Source: G963674665 sp964609625 (GTDB lineage Bacteria; Desulfobacterota; Desulfovibrionia; Desulfovibrionales; Desulfovibrionaceae). From it: a DNA stretch of 64,000 nt. Below are positions 7,965 through 17,080 of the stretch, piece after piece. A program made the position numbers and the translations under genes. The DNA lies in the NCBI GenBank assembly GCA_964609625.1, contig CAZSRS010000006.1:84370-148369 (forward strand). The letters are read 5' to 3'. Every line of letters starts with the position of its first letter. The first letter of the stretch is position 1. The notes under the pieces are model-generated. The model worked only from the letters and a program-made list of their open reading frames with translations. It did not search any database and was not told the DNA's origin.

Positions 7965-8942
7965 TCAGACGATGTTTGCGCCGCTGAGCAGGGCGATGAA
8001 ACGCTTGAATATGTCGAGGTCGAAGCAACCCGCCATATCGTCGCGCATGACGCGCAGAGCTTGGTAGGGTGTTGCGGCCTGACTGTAGGGGCGGTTGGAA
8101 GTCAGGGCGTCGTAGACATCGCAAATGGATATCACGCGTACGTTCAGTGGCAGGCTGTCGCCGCTGAGTCCCGTGGGATAGCCGGAACCGTTCAAGCGCT
8201 CGTGGTGGAAGAGAATGCAGTTGATGGTCTCGCTGCTCAGAGGGAGTTGGGTGCACATGGAGACACCGTGCAGTGGATGCATGTTGACGATCTCGCGCTC
8301 CGCCGCGGAGAGCCGGCCGGGCTTCTGGAGGATGCTTTTCGGGATGCGGGCCTTGCCCAGGTCGTGGAGCATGGCGCCCAGTCCGCTCTGCACCAGTTCG
8401 TCCCGCTCCTGGGTGTAGAGGGCCAGGGTGGCGGTGGTAAAGACAAAGACCTGTACGCAATGGGTGTAGGTCTTGTAGTCATGATCGATGAAGGAGGACA
8501 TGGTCTTGAGGGCGTTTTCCAGGCTGAGAAAGGTCACGGCCTCCCGGACCACGGTGGCGATTCTGCGGAACTGTTTGCGTTCGAGGGTTTCGGGCAGACG
8601 CTGATCGAAGACCTCGCGGATGACGTCCACGCTGGCGGTATAGAGCACGGATGCGCGCTCATGGATGTCGACATCGGGATCGCGGAGCACGTTGCCAAGG
8701 TTCTCCTCGATGTACCGTTCATAGCGTTCGCGTTCCTGGGCTGGGATGTAAACCTCGGACACGCCGTTTTCCATAAGGGTGCGGCGGTGCCTGAACGTGA
8801 AACGTTCGTTCTCCCTGGTATAAAGGACGTATTCGTTTTCCTGTTTGAGGAAAATGCTGAATTTGCCCCTGGTGCCGGGAAAGAGCATCAACGGAGAGAC
8901 TTGAATGAACGTCTGGTCCGTGTTTTGGGGTGCCTGTTCCAT
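7965..8942 (-). CDS. HD-GYP domain phosphodiesterase (cyclic-di-GMP)
   Basis: 325 residues. Residues 1-110 form an N-terminal domain that I cannot name with confidence (DUF3391/PilZ-like spacing). Residues about 120-325 are an HD-GYP domain with HD at 193-194 (HDLGKARIPKSIL) and HHERLNGSGYPTGL at 246-259. These residues bind the metals and hydrolyse cyclic-di-GMP in the family. It is first in the minus-strand run that ends with the split Rad50 genes. A functional link to them is not obvious. A diguanylate cyclase gene is divergent at 9233. Confidence 0.88.
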   Translation of the reverse strand: MEQAPQNTDQTFIQVSPLMLFPGTRGKFSIFLKQENEYVLYTRENERFTFRHRRTLMENGVSEVYIPAQERERYERYIEENLGNVLRDPDVDIHERASVLYTASVDVIREVFDQRLPETLERKQFRRIATVVREAVTFLSLENALKTMSSFIDHDYKTYTHCVQVFVFTTATLALYTQERDELVQSGLGAMLHDLGKARIPKSILQKPGRLSAAEREIVNMHPLHGVSMCTQLPLSSETINCILFHHERLNGSGYPTGLSGDSLPLNVRVISICDVYDALTSNRPYSQAATPYQALRVMRDDMAGCFDLDIFKRFIALLSGANIV

Positions 8943-9232
8943 GCGCGACAGCCGTGGCGGTCCGGTTATTGGTAAGAATGTATCGTGCTCAAGAGCCGAC
9001 AGTTTCCCACAAATTCATGCGGCTCGCAACGGGTGGTCGACGTGCTCCGGACAAGAGGGATACTGTGGCTGTAAGGGAAATGGGCAGTCACAACACCCAA
9101 TTTGCTGTGGCGGTGAAATAGCCACTGTGGTATGATAATTGCGAAGCAGGGGCAGTTGCCGGTGATTTGACCGGCTCCGTGTTGCTTGCATTCTGGTGAT
9201 GTTCAGTCACGGGTTCGCCCGGGAGAGAAGAC

Positions 9233-11548
9233 GTGGACGAAAAGGAACGCATTCGCCGCCTCGAAGAACAGGTGGAATATCTGCGCCGTGAAAAGAACAT
9301 GGCCGTGGAAGCCTTGGGCATGGCCGTGGATCTGGGGCACTACAGCACGAGCCTGAGCCGGCTGTCCAACATATTGCCGTTGCTGCGGGACACGGTGGAA
9401 AAGACCAGAACGCTGATCCGGTTCAAGGCGGTGTGTATTTATCTGGTAAACGAGGACGACGCTGATTTCTATCTAGCCTATTGCGATGTTCAGGAACTGG
9501 AGGATTATTTCCGGAGCGAGACGGGCAAACTCATCGATAACAAGACTTTTGCCTGGGCTTTGCAGCATGACAAGGCCATGAGCGTGACGGCTCGTGGCGG
9601 TGAGGAACTCCTGCTGCACCGGATCAGCACTGCTTCACGAACAAGAGGCATGCTCGTGGGAATGTTGGATCAGGATAAGCAGGAGATCATGGATATCGCC
9701 TATGGCCTGCTTTCCATTGTCCTGTTCTCCTGCGCCAACAGCATCGAGAGCTTTGAGCTTTACAAATACACCAACAACATCAACGCTGAACTCAAGAAGC
9801 ATGTCGCACGACTTGCAGAATCAGAACAAGAGCTATTGCTCCATCGCCACAGGCTCGAAGAAGAGGTGGCCGCGCGTACCCAGGATCTGACCAAGGAGCG
9901 CGACTTTTCCGCCGCGGTCCTGGAAACCGCGGGCGCCCTGGTCCTCGTGCTCGATCACAAGGGACGTATCGTCCGTTTCAACCGCGCCTGCGAACAGGCC
10001 ACGGGGTATAGAGCAGGTGAGGTCATGGGGCAGTTGCCCTGGGATTTGTTCACCCCTATGGAGGCGCGAGAGGACGTCCTTGCCATATTCCAGGATCTGG
10101 TCCGCGGCAACTATCCCAACGCGTACGAAGGGTTCTGGGTCGCCAGGGACGGGGGGCGGCGGCACATATCCTGGACCAACACCGTGCTCCTGGACGGTGC
10201 CGGCACCGTGGAATTCATCATCGCCACGGGCATGGACAACACTGAGCAGAAGAGCGCGGAGGCAGCGTTGCGTGACAGCGAGGCCAGATTCCGCGCCGTG
10301 TTCATGATGGCCGGCATCGGCATTGTACTCCACGACAGCGACGGCTTGCTGCTGGACTGCAATCCCATGTTCCTGCGCATGCTGGGGTACTCAAGGGTGG
10401 AATTGTTCAACATGAACTACGACGATATCCTGCATCCGGATGATGTTACCGGAAGGAAAGACGCCTACGCCCAGCTTTTCGAAGGCACCCACGTCACCCT
10501 GGCCATGGAGAAACGCTTCATCCGCAAGGACGGAGAACCGCGACTGGGCAGGACCACCATGACCATGGTCCGCAACCACCAACGACGTCCACAATATTAT
10601 ATCGACATGGTGGAGGACATCACCGAATCCAGGCGGATGCAGGACGCCCTGCGTCATGCCGAGCGCACCTATCGCAACATCTTCGAGAACGCGGTGGAAG
10701 GCATCTTCATCATCGATGCACAGGGAGCCGTCATCAAGGCCAACCCGGCCATGGTCCGCATGCTTGGCCATGGTGGAACCAAGAGGCGTGAGACGCGGGA
10801 CGAACCCATGCATCTGGTGATCGCCGAACCCAAGGTCAGGGACAGATTCCTGGGGCTATTGCAGGAAAAAGGCTCGGCCACCAACTTCGAGATGCAGATC
10901 CTCCGGCGCGACAGACGCAAGGTCTGGGTCTCGGTGAGCGCCTGGACAGCGCTCTCGGCCGAGGGGCGGATCGAGCGCATCGAAGGGCTCATCGAGGACA
11001 TCACGGACCGCAAGCTCTCGGAACTCAGCCTCCAACTACGCGCCACCACCGACGAACTCACCGGCGTGGCCAACAGGTATCTGTTCATGGAACGCCTGGA
11101 GCAGATGCTCGTGCACGCGGAGCGTGTGGGAGAGAGCTTTGCCGTGCTCTATCTGGACCTGGACGACTTCAAGATCGTGAACGACCAGTACGGCCATCGC
11201 ATCGGTGATCTGTTGCTCGTGGAAGCCGCCACTCGTATGCGCAGCCGGGTGCGGCAGTCGGACACGGCGGCACGCATCGGGGGCGATGAGTTCACGCTGC
11301 TCCTGGTCAACATACAGTCCAGGAACAATGTGGAGATCGTGGCCAAGGACATCGTGGAAACCCTGGGCAAGCCCTATCTGCTCGAGGGCAAACACTGCGA
11401 GGTCAGCGTGAGCCTGGGCATCAGCGTTTACCCCGACCATGGCGCGAGTTCCGAAGATCTGTTGCAGTGCGCGGACAAGGCCATGTATGCGGCCAAGGAG
11501 GCCGGAGGCGGCAGATACTGTTTTGCCGAATCCTGCACGGCAGTTTGA
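9233..11548 (+). CDS. Diguanylate cyclase with GAF-like and PAS sensor domains
   Basis: 771 residues from a GTG preceded by GGGAGAGAAG. The order is a short coiled coil (1-30), a GAF-like region (about 35-190), a coiled linker, then three PAS domains (about 225-600, the first starting at ERDFSAAVLETAGALV), then GGDEF (about 605-771). The active-site GGDEF is intact at 683-687, and an RxxD inhibitory site (RQSD, 674-677) lies exactly five residues upstream, so product feedback inhibition is expected. No membrane segment or EAL domain is present, so it is a cytosolic sensor. It is divergent from the HD-GYP gene, giving making and breaking enzymes for cyclic-di-GMP side by side. Confidence 0.92.
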   Translation: MDEKERIRRLEEQVEYLRREKNMAVEALGMAVDLGHYSTSLSRLSNILPLLRDTVEKTRTLIRFKAVCIYLVNEDDADFYLAYCDVQELEDYFRSETGKLIDNKTFAWALQHDKAMSVTARGGEELLLHRISTASRTRGMLVGMLDQDKQEIMDIAYGLLSIVLFSCANSIESFELYKYTNNINAELKKHVARLAESEQELLLHRHRLEEEVAARTQDLTKERDFSAAVLETAGALVLVLDHKGRIVRFNRACEQATGYRAGEVMGQLPWDLFTPMEAREDVLAIFQDLVRGNYPNAYEGFWVARDGGRRHISWTNTVLLDGAGTVEFIIATGMDNTEQKSAEAALRDSEARFRAVFMMAGIGIVLHDSDGLLLDCNPMFLRMLGYSRVELFNMNYDDILHPDDVTGRKDAYAQLFEGTHVTLAMEKRFIRKDGEPRLGRTTMTMVRNHQRRPQYYIDMVEDITESRRMQDALRHAERTYRNIFENAVEGIFIIDAQGAVIKANPAMVRMLGHGGTKRRETRDEPMHLVIAEPKVRDRFLGLLQEKGSATNFEMQILRRDRRKVWVSVSAWTALSAEGRIERIEGLIEDITDRKLSELSLQLRATTDELTGVANRYLFMERLEQMLVHAERVGESFAVLYLDLDDFKIVNDQYGHRIGDLLLVEAATRMRSRVRQSDTAARIGGDEFTLLLVNIQSRNNVEIVAKDIVETLGKPYLLEGKHCEVSVSLGISVYPDHGASSEDLLQCADKAMYAAKEAGGGRYCFAESCTAV

Positions 11549-11555
11549 ACTGAGC

Positions 11556-11587
11556 GCCCCCCGCGGGAAAAGCCTGCAACGGGGGGC
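11556..11587. terminator. GC-rich hairpin between convergent genes
   Basis: GCCCCCC (11556-11562) pairs with GGGGGGC (11581-11587) around an inner GCGGG/CCTGC stem with a small bulge. It lies between the convergent cyclase and methyltransferase genes and would act on both strands. There is no T-run, so efficiency as an intrinsic terminator is uncertain. Confidence 0.45.
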
Positions 11588-11613
11588 ATGAGCCTGGCAT
11601 AAAAGGTCTTGGC

Positions 11614-12240
11614 TCAGACAAGCACCCTGTAGGTGCAGAGCTTGCACTTGACACCTTCGTTACACAGGTAGTCCTCGTCGCGCATGCTGCACAGTTCCCA
11701 GGCGTTGGCGCGCTCCAGGTCGAGCATCCTGGAACGGTAGCCGTATTCCTGGTAGGCCCCGTCGCGGATGGTGAAGCAGAAGTAGCCCTCTGGTTTGGTG
11801 ATGCGGATCAATTCGTCAAAGGCGATGGCGTCCACGTGGCCGAAGGTGAAGGTTCCGGTGCAGACCACGGCGTCGTAGGTATTGTCCGCGATGTCCAGTG
11901 GTTTGCTCAGGTCGGCCAGAAAGAGTCTTTTATAAACCTGTTTTTTTTCTGCCTCCTTGAGCATTTCCCGCGAATAATCCAAGGCATCGATGTTGCTGTA
12001 CCCCATGCCGCGCAGCACCTCGCCCACTAGGCCCGTGCCGCAGCCGGCATCAAGAATGCGGGCCTGTTTCTCGCCAAGGATCGCGGCCAAGGCACGAGCC
12101 GAGGCGATGTGGGCCACGTAGCCGAAGCTGTTCACGATGTCGATGTCGTAGTTGGCTGCCCAGTCCTTGTAAGCGTCCATGAGCTGCTCGTGGTTCGCGG
12201 CGGTATAGACCTTTTCCAGTATTCTGTTGTCGTCGACCAT
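11614..12240 (-). CDS. METTL27-like class I methyltransferase, copy 2
   Basis: 208 residues from an ATG with GGAGGTACTCC just upstream (the longer frame to 12420 lies inside the next gene). The SAM-binding motif DAGCGTGLVGEVL and the following LDYSREMLKEAEKK fit the METTL27/WBSCR27-like group. It ends CKLCTYRVLV. It is clearly paralogous to the gene at 12252-12881, sharing the block RDGAYQEYGYRSRMLDLE. The two are 11 bp apart and form one operon. Substrate unknown. Confidence 0.82.
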   Translation of the reverse strand: MVDDNRILEKVYTAANHEQLMDAYKDWAANYDIDIVNSFGYVAHIASARALAAILGEKQARILDAGCGTGLVGEVLRGMGYSNIDALDYSREMLKEAEKKQVYKRLFLADLSKPLDIADNTYDAVVCTGTFTFGHVDAIAFDELIRITKPEGYFCFTIRDGAYQEYGYRSRMLDLERANAWELCSMRDEDYLCNEGVKCKLCTYRVLV

Positions 12241-12251
12241 GGAGTACCTCC

Positions 12252-12881
12252 TTATGCGTCCAGCACTTGGTAGGTGCAGAATTTGGCTCTGACGTTTTCC
12301 TTGGTCAGGTAGTCCTCTTCGATCATGCATTGCAATTCCCAGCGATTGGTCTGCTCCAGGTCGAGCATCCTGGAGCGGTAGCCGTATTCCTGGTAGGCCC
12401 CGTCGCGGACAGTGAAGCATACATAGCCGCCGGGTTTGGTGATTCGCACAAGTTCGTCAAAGGCATGGGGGCCGACGTGAGCATAGGTGAAGGTGCCCAC
12501 GCAAATTGTGGCGTCGTAAGAGTTGTCCCGGACGCGTAGCTGCTGGTTCATGTCGGCGTGGAACACGCGCTCGTAGACATTTTTTCGTTCGGCTTCCTTG
12601 AGCATGTCCCTTGAAAAGTCTAGGGCTTCGAGTCTGCGATAGCCGAGCTTCCGCAGGATTTCACCAACGAGGCCGGTGCCGCAGCCGGCATCCAGCACAC
12701 GGGACTCCGTGGACTCCAGGTGCTGGTCAAGCAGGTTGGCGGCCACGGCAGGACCCACATAGCCCATGCCTTGGCAGGTGTCCTGGTCGTAGAGCGGAGC
12801 CCAGTCCTTGTAAGCGCGGAGCAGTTCCTGGGGTGTCGTGGCCTGATAGGTCGCACGCCACAGTTCCGGTGATTGGCTCAT
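12252..12881 (-). CDS. METTL27-like class I methyltransferase, copy 1
   Basis: 209 residues from an ATG with CAGGAGGTATGGAAC upstream. Motif I DAGCGTGLVGEIL is followed by ALDFSRDMLKEAERK, as in METTL27-like enzymes. It is a diverged tandem duplicate of the downstream gene (same motifs, same length within a residue, both ending in a C-T-Y-(Q/R)-V-L tail). Keeping two diverged copies suggests two related substrates or a heterodimer, but neither is known. Confidence 0.82.
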   Translation of the reverse strand: MSQSPELWRATYQATTPQELLRAYKDWAPLYDQDTCQGMGYVGPAVAANLLDQHLESTESRVLDAGCGTGLVGEILRKLGYRRLEALDFSRDMLKEAERKNVYERVFHADMNQQLRVRDNSYDATICVGTFTYAHVGPHAFDELVRITKPGGYVCFTVRDGAYQEYGYRSRMLDLEQTNRWELQCMIEEDYLTKENVRAKFCTYQVLDA

Positions 12882-13473
12882 GTTCCATACCTCCTGAGTT
12901 GGGCGCGGGAGTACGGCACTGTCCTGCCGGCACATGGCGAAAAGCGCGCGGATGGGGCTGGCGCCTGTGTCCAGAACGTCTTCCCGCGTCGTTGAGATGT
13001 GGTGCGACAAGCAAAATACACATGCCGCAATCCAACATGCAAAAGCAGTAAATCAAAAATTTATGTTAGTAGTGTCGCTAGTGCAATATGCAAGCAGTAT
13101 GCAAAATTAACAATATAATGAAAAGATGATTAAAACTCATAAAAAATAAGAAAATCGAAATTACGAGATTCAGTCAGAGTCAATCAAGTGATCTTGATAC
13201 ACAAATACGAGAGGTTGTCAAACTTTTGCGGATGCTCGTTCAATGATGAGTGAATTCGCAGTATCTCTAAATATGCCAAGAAGTAATGATACATCATCGC
13301 AACAGTATTTGCGTTTTGATCACAAAAAAAATTGCCTGGATAGTGTGACATCTTAGGCGGTTACCAGAATGCGTCTGAACATGCGCGAAAAAACCTGGCA
13401 CAAGAAGCATGCCGGGCGATTCTCGGGAAAAGCTGCGTATTGGTCGGCTCTCCCTGAGCGAGTGCAGGAAGAG
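12882..13473. other. AT-rich gap without a recognisable gene
   Basis: 592 bp, with about 13030-13370 strikingly AT-rich compared with the flanks. Frames are short and broken; none shows a family motif. The left end must hold the promoter of the methyltransferase pair (for example TTGCAT/TATTTT-like elements reading left at about 13010-13045). It could be a relic of lost foreign DNA, but no repeat or integrase trace was seen. Confidence 0.5.
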
Positions 13474-14799
13474 TTAGTCGCAGCCGCCTTCCTGTTCGGA
13501 TACGGGCTTCTCCGTTGCCGGTTCAGAACGAAAGTTCCGCCCTCCGATGCGCGAACACGAGCCTTTTCTGGCGAAGACCTCTTCCCAATCCACCTTGGCC
13601 GAGACCTGCATGACCACGAAGAGCGTGGCTATGGAGAGCATGGTGACGGAGAGTCCGGTGTAGCCCTTGAAAAAAAAGGTGTAGGAAAAAACCACCAAGT
13701 AGAGAAATTGTGAGATCCCCACTGTGACAAAGGCGAAACGCGCCCCTACCACGATACGCATGTAGGTGATCACCAGGATGATGGATACGGTCGCGGCGAT
13801 CCAGAAGGCGACGTGGATGGAGATGTGGTCCACCAGATAGGCCAGAAGGAGATGAAAGGAGAAAAAGGCGCCGGAAATAAAGAAATAGTTCATGGGATGT
13901 ACCTTGACCTTGTGCACCGTGGTGAAGACCAGCATGGTGAACAGAAACAGGAACAAGGATACGGGGGCGAAGAAGGTGATGTCCTGCACCCAGGGACCGG
14001 GGTTGAGTTTCTGGGGCATGACCAGGGCGATGTCCACCCCTGAGACCAGATTGGAAAAACGCCAGGCCAGTTCCCAGCCTTGGCCCCGACGCTGCTTTTC
14101 CGAGGGCGAGATGCTTGCTTCGGGAAAGTCGATGTCGGTGAAGTCGGTGCGCATGGTCAGGGTGAAGTCCCGAATCTGGCTGACGTATGAGCCGAAGCTG
14201 TAACGCCAGGTGTCCATGCCGCGGGAGAGGTAGCCCACGATGGCCACGCCGCGTCCTCCAGGTGCCAGATGCAACTCCTGCTCGATCTTGTCGCCATGCA
14301 TGTCCAGGGTTTTGATTTCGCGCTCCCCCTGGGCGTCCGCCAGGCGGAGCACGAAATCATCGTAGATGGCCGAGTTGGCGGGGAACGGAAAGTTGAAGTG
14401 GATGGTCCGGGGGGTGGCGGAGGTGTTCTCGAAACTGTAGGCGCCAAGGAAACGCACCGTATAGGTGGGGTACCAGAGCAGCCCCTTGCGCCTGTGCTCT
14501 AGCTGCACGTCGACGTGGATGTCGCTTCCAGCCAGAGGGGCGGTATGGTGGACCTTCACCATTCGGGTGACTTCCAGTTCCTTGCCGTCCTTGACCTGGA
14601 TATCCTTGTGCAATCTCTCGGTGTAATAGTGGGCCGTTGGGGTAGTCTGAGTCTGAGGTGATCCCCAGATTTGGCCGACAGTGGTTTTCAGGGAGTCGTC
14701 GCTGTCATGGGTCCTGGAGCCGATGGTGGCGCCCAGGACCATCCAGGCGATGGAAACCGTCACGAAAATGAGAAAGATGCCAGCAATGCGCAGAGTCAC
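13474..14799 (-). CDS. CreD-like inner membrane protein
   Basis: 441 residues from a GTG with AAGGAG six bases upstream; the longer frame to 14958 lacks this signal. One hydrophobic segment near residues 5-25 is followed by a large periplasmic region (about 30-310) and then about six membrane spans. The span block beginning HPMNYFFISGAFFSFHLLLAYL resembles CreD (PF06123), where the same region follows a His-Pro. The C-terminal tail is Cys-rich and charged. CreD function is unclear (envelope stress or beta-lactam response in enterobacteria). No creBC genes are adjacent. Confidence 0.62.
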   Translation of the reverse strand: MTLRIAGIFLIFVTVSIAWMVLGATIGSRTHDSDDSLKTTVGQIWGSPQTQTTPTAHYYTERLHKDIQVKDGKELEVTRMVKVHHTAPLAGSDIHVDVQLEHRRKGLLWYPTYTVRFLGAYSFENTSATPRTIHFNFPFPANSAIYDDFVLRLADAQGEREIKTLDMHGDKIEQELHLAPGGRGVAIVGYLSRGMDTWRYSFGSYVSQIRDFTLTMRTDFTDIDFPEASISPSEKQRRGQGWELAWRFSNLVSGVDIALVMPQKLNPGPWVQDITFFAPVSLFLFLFTMLVFTTVHKVKVHPMNYFFISGAFFSFHLLLAYLVDHISIHVAFWIAATVSIILVITYMRIVVGARFAFVTVGISQFLYLVVFSYTFFFKGYTGLSVTMLSIATLFVVMQVSAKVDWEEVFARKGSCSRIGGRNFRSEPATEKPVSEQEGGCD

Positions 14800-14965
14800 G
14801 TAGCACTCCTTGTGTGTCCGGCCGACGTAGGCCGGGTAAACGCCAGTGGCCGCAATGGCAGTGTGGCCGAGTCGCGGGGAGTATACGGGAGTTATCGGGA
14901 ATGCGCTGCTGGTTCGGGGAGCTTTTGCACAATCTTTACACTGGGGTCTCTGCGGCATCTGGTAT

Positions 14966-15005
14966 GCAAAAACAAGGAAAAGGCCGCCCTGTTGGGAGGG
15001 CGGCC
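14966..15005 (-). terminator. Rho-independent terminator of the universal stress protein gene
   Basis: Reading the minus strand, GGCCGCCCT-CCCAAC-AGGGCGGCC forms a perfect 9-bp stem (14982-15005) followed by TTTTCCTTGTTTTT. It lies 38 bp after the stress-protein stop codon and before the CreD-like gene. Confidence 0.88.
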
Positions 15006-15043
15006 CTCGGCGAGTCTTGCGGCAGGGTGCTGGGTGGATTGGG

Positions 15044-15496
15044 CTACTTGTTCTTACCGCAGACGGTCAGCACCGGTGCCGTGGAGTTGTGTACGACCTT
15101 CTCGGCGACACTGCCGTAAGCAAAGCGTTTGATCCCACCGTAGCCGTGCGTGGCCATGACCACAAGGTCGACGTTTGCCTTTTCCACAGTGTTGAGAATT
15201 TCCTCCGCCGGGTCGCCGATGGCCAGGAGCCTGTCGAACTGGGTGCATTTGTCGCCCATCATGTCGCAGACTTTCTTGAAGGTGGCCTTGGTATTGTTCA
15301 GGATGCGTTCGCGGATGTGCTTTGTCTCGTCCTTGTTCAAGGCGTCGGAAAGAAACTCGAAGCGGGTGATTTCCTCCTGCACGTGCAGGACAGTGACCTT
15401 GGCGTCGTACTTCTCCGCAAGGGAAAGTACGTAGGGTAGTGCCCGGGCCGCTTCGTCCGACATGTCCGTGGGCCAGAGGATATGCTTGATTTCCAT
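15044..15496 (-). CDS. Universal stress protein (UspA family)
   Basis: 150 residues from an ATG with CAAGGAG upstream. It begins MEIKHILWPTDMSDEAARAL, has VTVLHV at the end of the second strand, and carries the ATP-binding block MATHGYGGIKRFAYGSVAEKVV (the family's G-2x-G-9x-G-(S/T)). It is therefore an ATP-binding type Usp. It is monocistronic, with a promoter at 15556-15585 and a terminator at 14966-15005. Confidence 0.92.
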   Translation of the reverse strand: MEIKHILWPTDMSDEAARALPYVLSLAEKYDAKVTVLHVQEEITRFEFLSDALNKDETKHIRERILNNTKATFKKVCDMMGDKCTQFDRLLAIGDPAEEILNTVEKANVDLVVMATHGYGGIKRFAYGSVAEKVVHNSTAPVLTVCGKNK

Positions 15497-15555
15497 GAGC
15501 AGTCTCCTTGAGGACAGGGTTGGAGCGTGATGCGCCGCACTCATTATTCCTTAGA

Positions 15556-15585
15556 AATATAGTCGGCTTCAGGGGGGCTTGTCCA
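15556..15585 (-). promoter_or_regulatory. Sigma-70 type promoter of the universal stress protein gene
   Basis: On the minus strand TGGACA and TATATT are separated by 18 bp; the -10 ends 60 bp before the start codon. Five of six bases of the -35 and five of six of the -10 fit consensus. Confidence 0.55.
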
Positions 15586-15756
15586 GGGAAACGTAAAGAT
15601 TCACGATCTATTGTATGGTTCAGGCAGTTGATTCACGGAGCGGAAGGGGGGATCTACACGAAAACGGCACCAGGAAAACAAGCAATCTTCACACGCTCTG
15701 CGTATTGAGGGGCTGATTCCACGGATCGCACACATCCCTTCAAAGGAGCCCATGCA

Positions 15757-16653
15757 ATGTTCAGCCAGTTTTTCGGAAATTACCTGCTCAAACGCGGCCT
15801 GATCACCGCCTCGCAGTTGCGCGAAGTCCTCGCGCTGCAGGATTCGGTAAGGGTCAAGCTCGGGGTCATGGCTATCGACGCCGGCTACATGAACGCGGAA
15901 CAGGTCGAGCGGACAAATGCCCTGCAAGCGCGGCGGGACAAACGCTTCGGAGAGATAGCCATTGAAGAAGGTTACCTCGACGAAGACCAACTCAGCGAAC
16001 TGCTGGGACAACAAAACAAGCGCCACCTGCTCATCAGTCAAGCCCTCATCGACAAAGACCTGTTCGGGTTCGAGGAGATCCAGCGCGTGCTCGAGGACTA
16101 TCGCCGTGATTCGGGCCTTGGCGACATCGAGTTCGAGGCGCTGAAACGCAACGATGTGGACACGGTGACCAGGGCCATGGTCAAGCTGCCTGATCTCGGC
16201 GATCCGAAAATATATGGCGACTACTTCTCGCTGTTCGTTCGCAACCTGATTCGCTTCATCGACGACGGCATCGTGTTGGGAGGTGCCGAGCGCGTGCGGG
16301 AATCGTGCTTCGAGACCTTGGTGCATCAGGAGATGGACGGGCGTTTCAAGATATTCACGAGTTTGGCCGGCAGTCGCGAAGCCATGTCCACGTTCGCGGC
16401 GCGCTTCGCGAAAACGGACATCGAGGGCTACGGTGAACTGGCCGCGGATTCCCTGGGTGAATTCCTGAACACCCAAAACGGTCTGTTTCTTTCCAAGCTC
16501 TCCAACGAATGGGTCGAGCTGGAACTTTCTCCCTCGGAGAGCAGGACCGACGGCGTTCTCAAGTCCGTGGGCGTGGTCTATGCGGTGCCCTTCAGCCTGC
16601 CCTTTGGCCACTTCACTTTCTACATGGGCCTGGGCTCCCCGGTATTCAAATAG
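15757..16653 (+). CDS. CheX-like signalling protein with MshEN-like N-terminal repeats
   Basis: 298 residues; AAAGGAG precedes the ATG. Residues 1-115 contain three short helical repeats of the form LLxxGLIxxxQLxxxLxxQ, like those at the N terminus of PilB/GspE-type proteins, where some bind cyclic-di-GMP. Residues about 150-298 end in the strand pattern VVYAVPFSLPFGHFTFYMGLG and fit a CheX/CheC-like fold, though I see no clear phosphatase E-x2-N signature. It is the first gene of an operon with a CheY and a CheA-like kinase, so a role in that phosphorelay is likely. Confidence 0.55.
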   Translation: MFSQFFGNYLLKRGLITASQLREVLALQDSVRVKLGVMAIDAGYMNAEQVERTNALQARRDKRFGEIAIEEGYLDEDQLSELLGQQNKRHLLISQALIDKDLFGFEEIQRVLEDYRRDSGLGDIEFEALKRNDVDTVTRAMVKLPDLGDPKIYGDYFSLFVRNLIRFIDDGIVLGGAERVRESCFETLVHQEMDGRFKIFTSLAGSREAMSTFAARFAKTDIEGYGELAADSLGEFLNTQNGLFLSKLSNEWVELELSPSESRTDGVLKSVGVVYAVPFSLPFGHFTFYMGLGSPVFK

Positions 16654-16677
16654 CCCAAGAAATAAGGAGAAATCATC

Positions 16678-17040
16678 ATGGCACGCATCCTTATCGTGGA
16701 CGATTCCATTGTTGCCCGCAACAACCTCAAGACAATACTCAAACAGGCTAGACACACCGTGGTGGCCGAGGCCACCGACGGTGAGAGCGGATTCATGAAG
16801 TTCGCGGAACTCAGGCCCGACCTTGTCACCATGGACATCACCATGCCCAACCTCAACGGCATTGAATGCTTGAAAAAGATCGTGGAGACGGACCCAGAGG
16901 CCAGGGTCATGATGGTCAGCGCCCTGGGGCAGGGCGCCAAGATTCTCGAAGCCCTCAACGCCGGTGCCAAGCACTATATAACCAAACCCTTCGAGGCGGA
17001 AAAAGTGCTCGATGCCATCAACGAGGTTTTGAACAATTAG
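16678..17040 (+). CDS. CheY-like single-domain response regulator
   Basis: 120 residues, AAGGAGAAATCATC before the ATG. The receiver residues are all present: acidic pair in VDDS near residue 8-9, phospho-acceptor Asp in LVTMDITMP, the Ser in MVSALGQ, and Lys in ITKPF. There is no output domain. It lies between the CheX-like gene (24 bp) and the CheA-like kinase (40 bp), its probable phosphodonor. Confidence 0.93.
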   Translation: MARILIVDDSIVARNNLKTILKQARHTVVAEATDGESGFMKFAELRPDLVTMDITMPNLNGIECLKKIVETDPEARVMMVSALGQGAKILEALNAGAKHYITKPFEAEKVLDAINEVLNN

Positions 17041-17080
17041 GACCTTGGCGCCGCACTCGCCCCACTGCAAGGAGCCCCCC

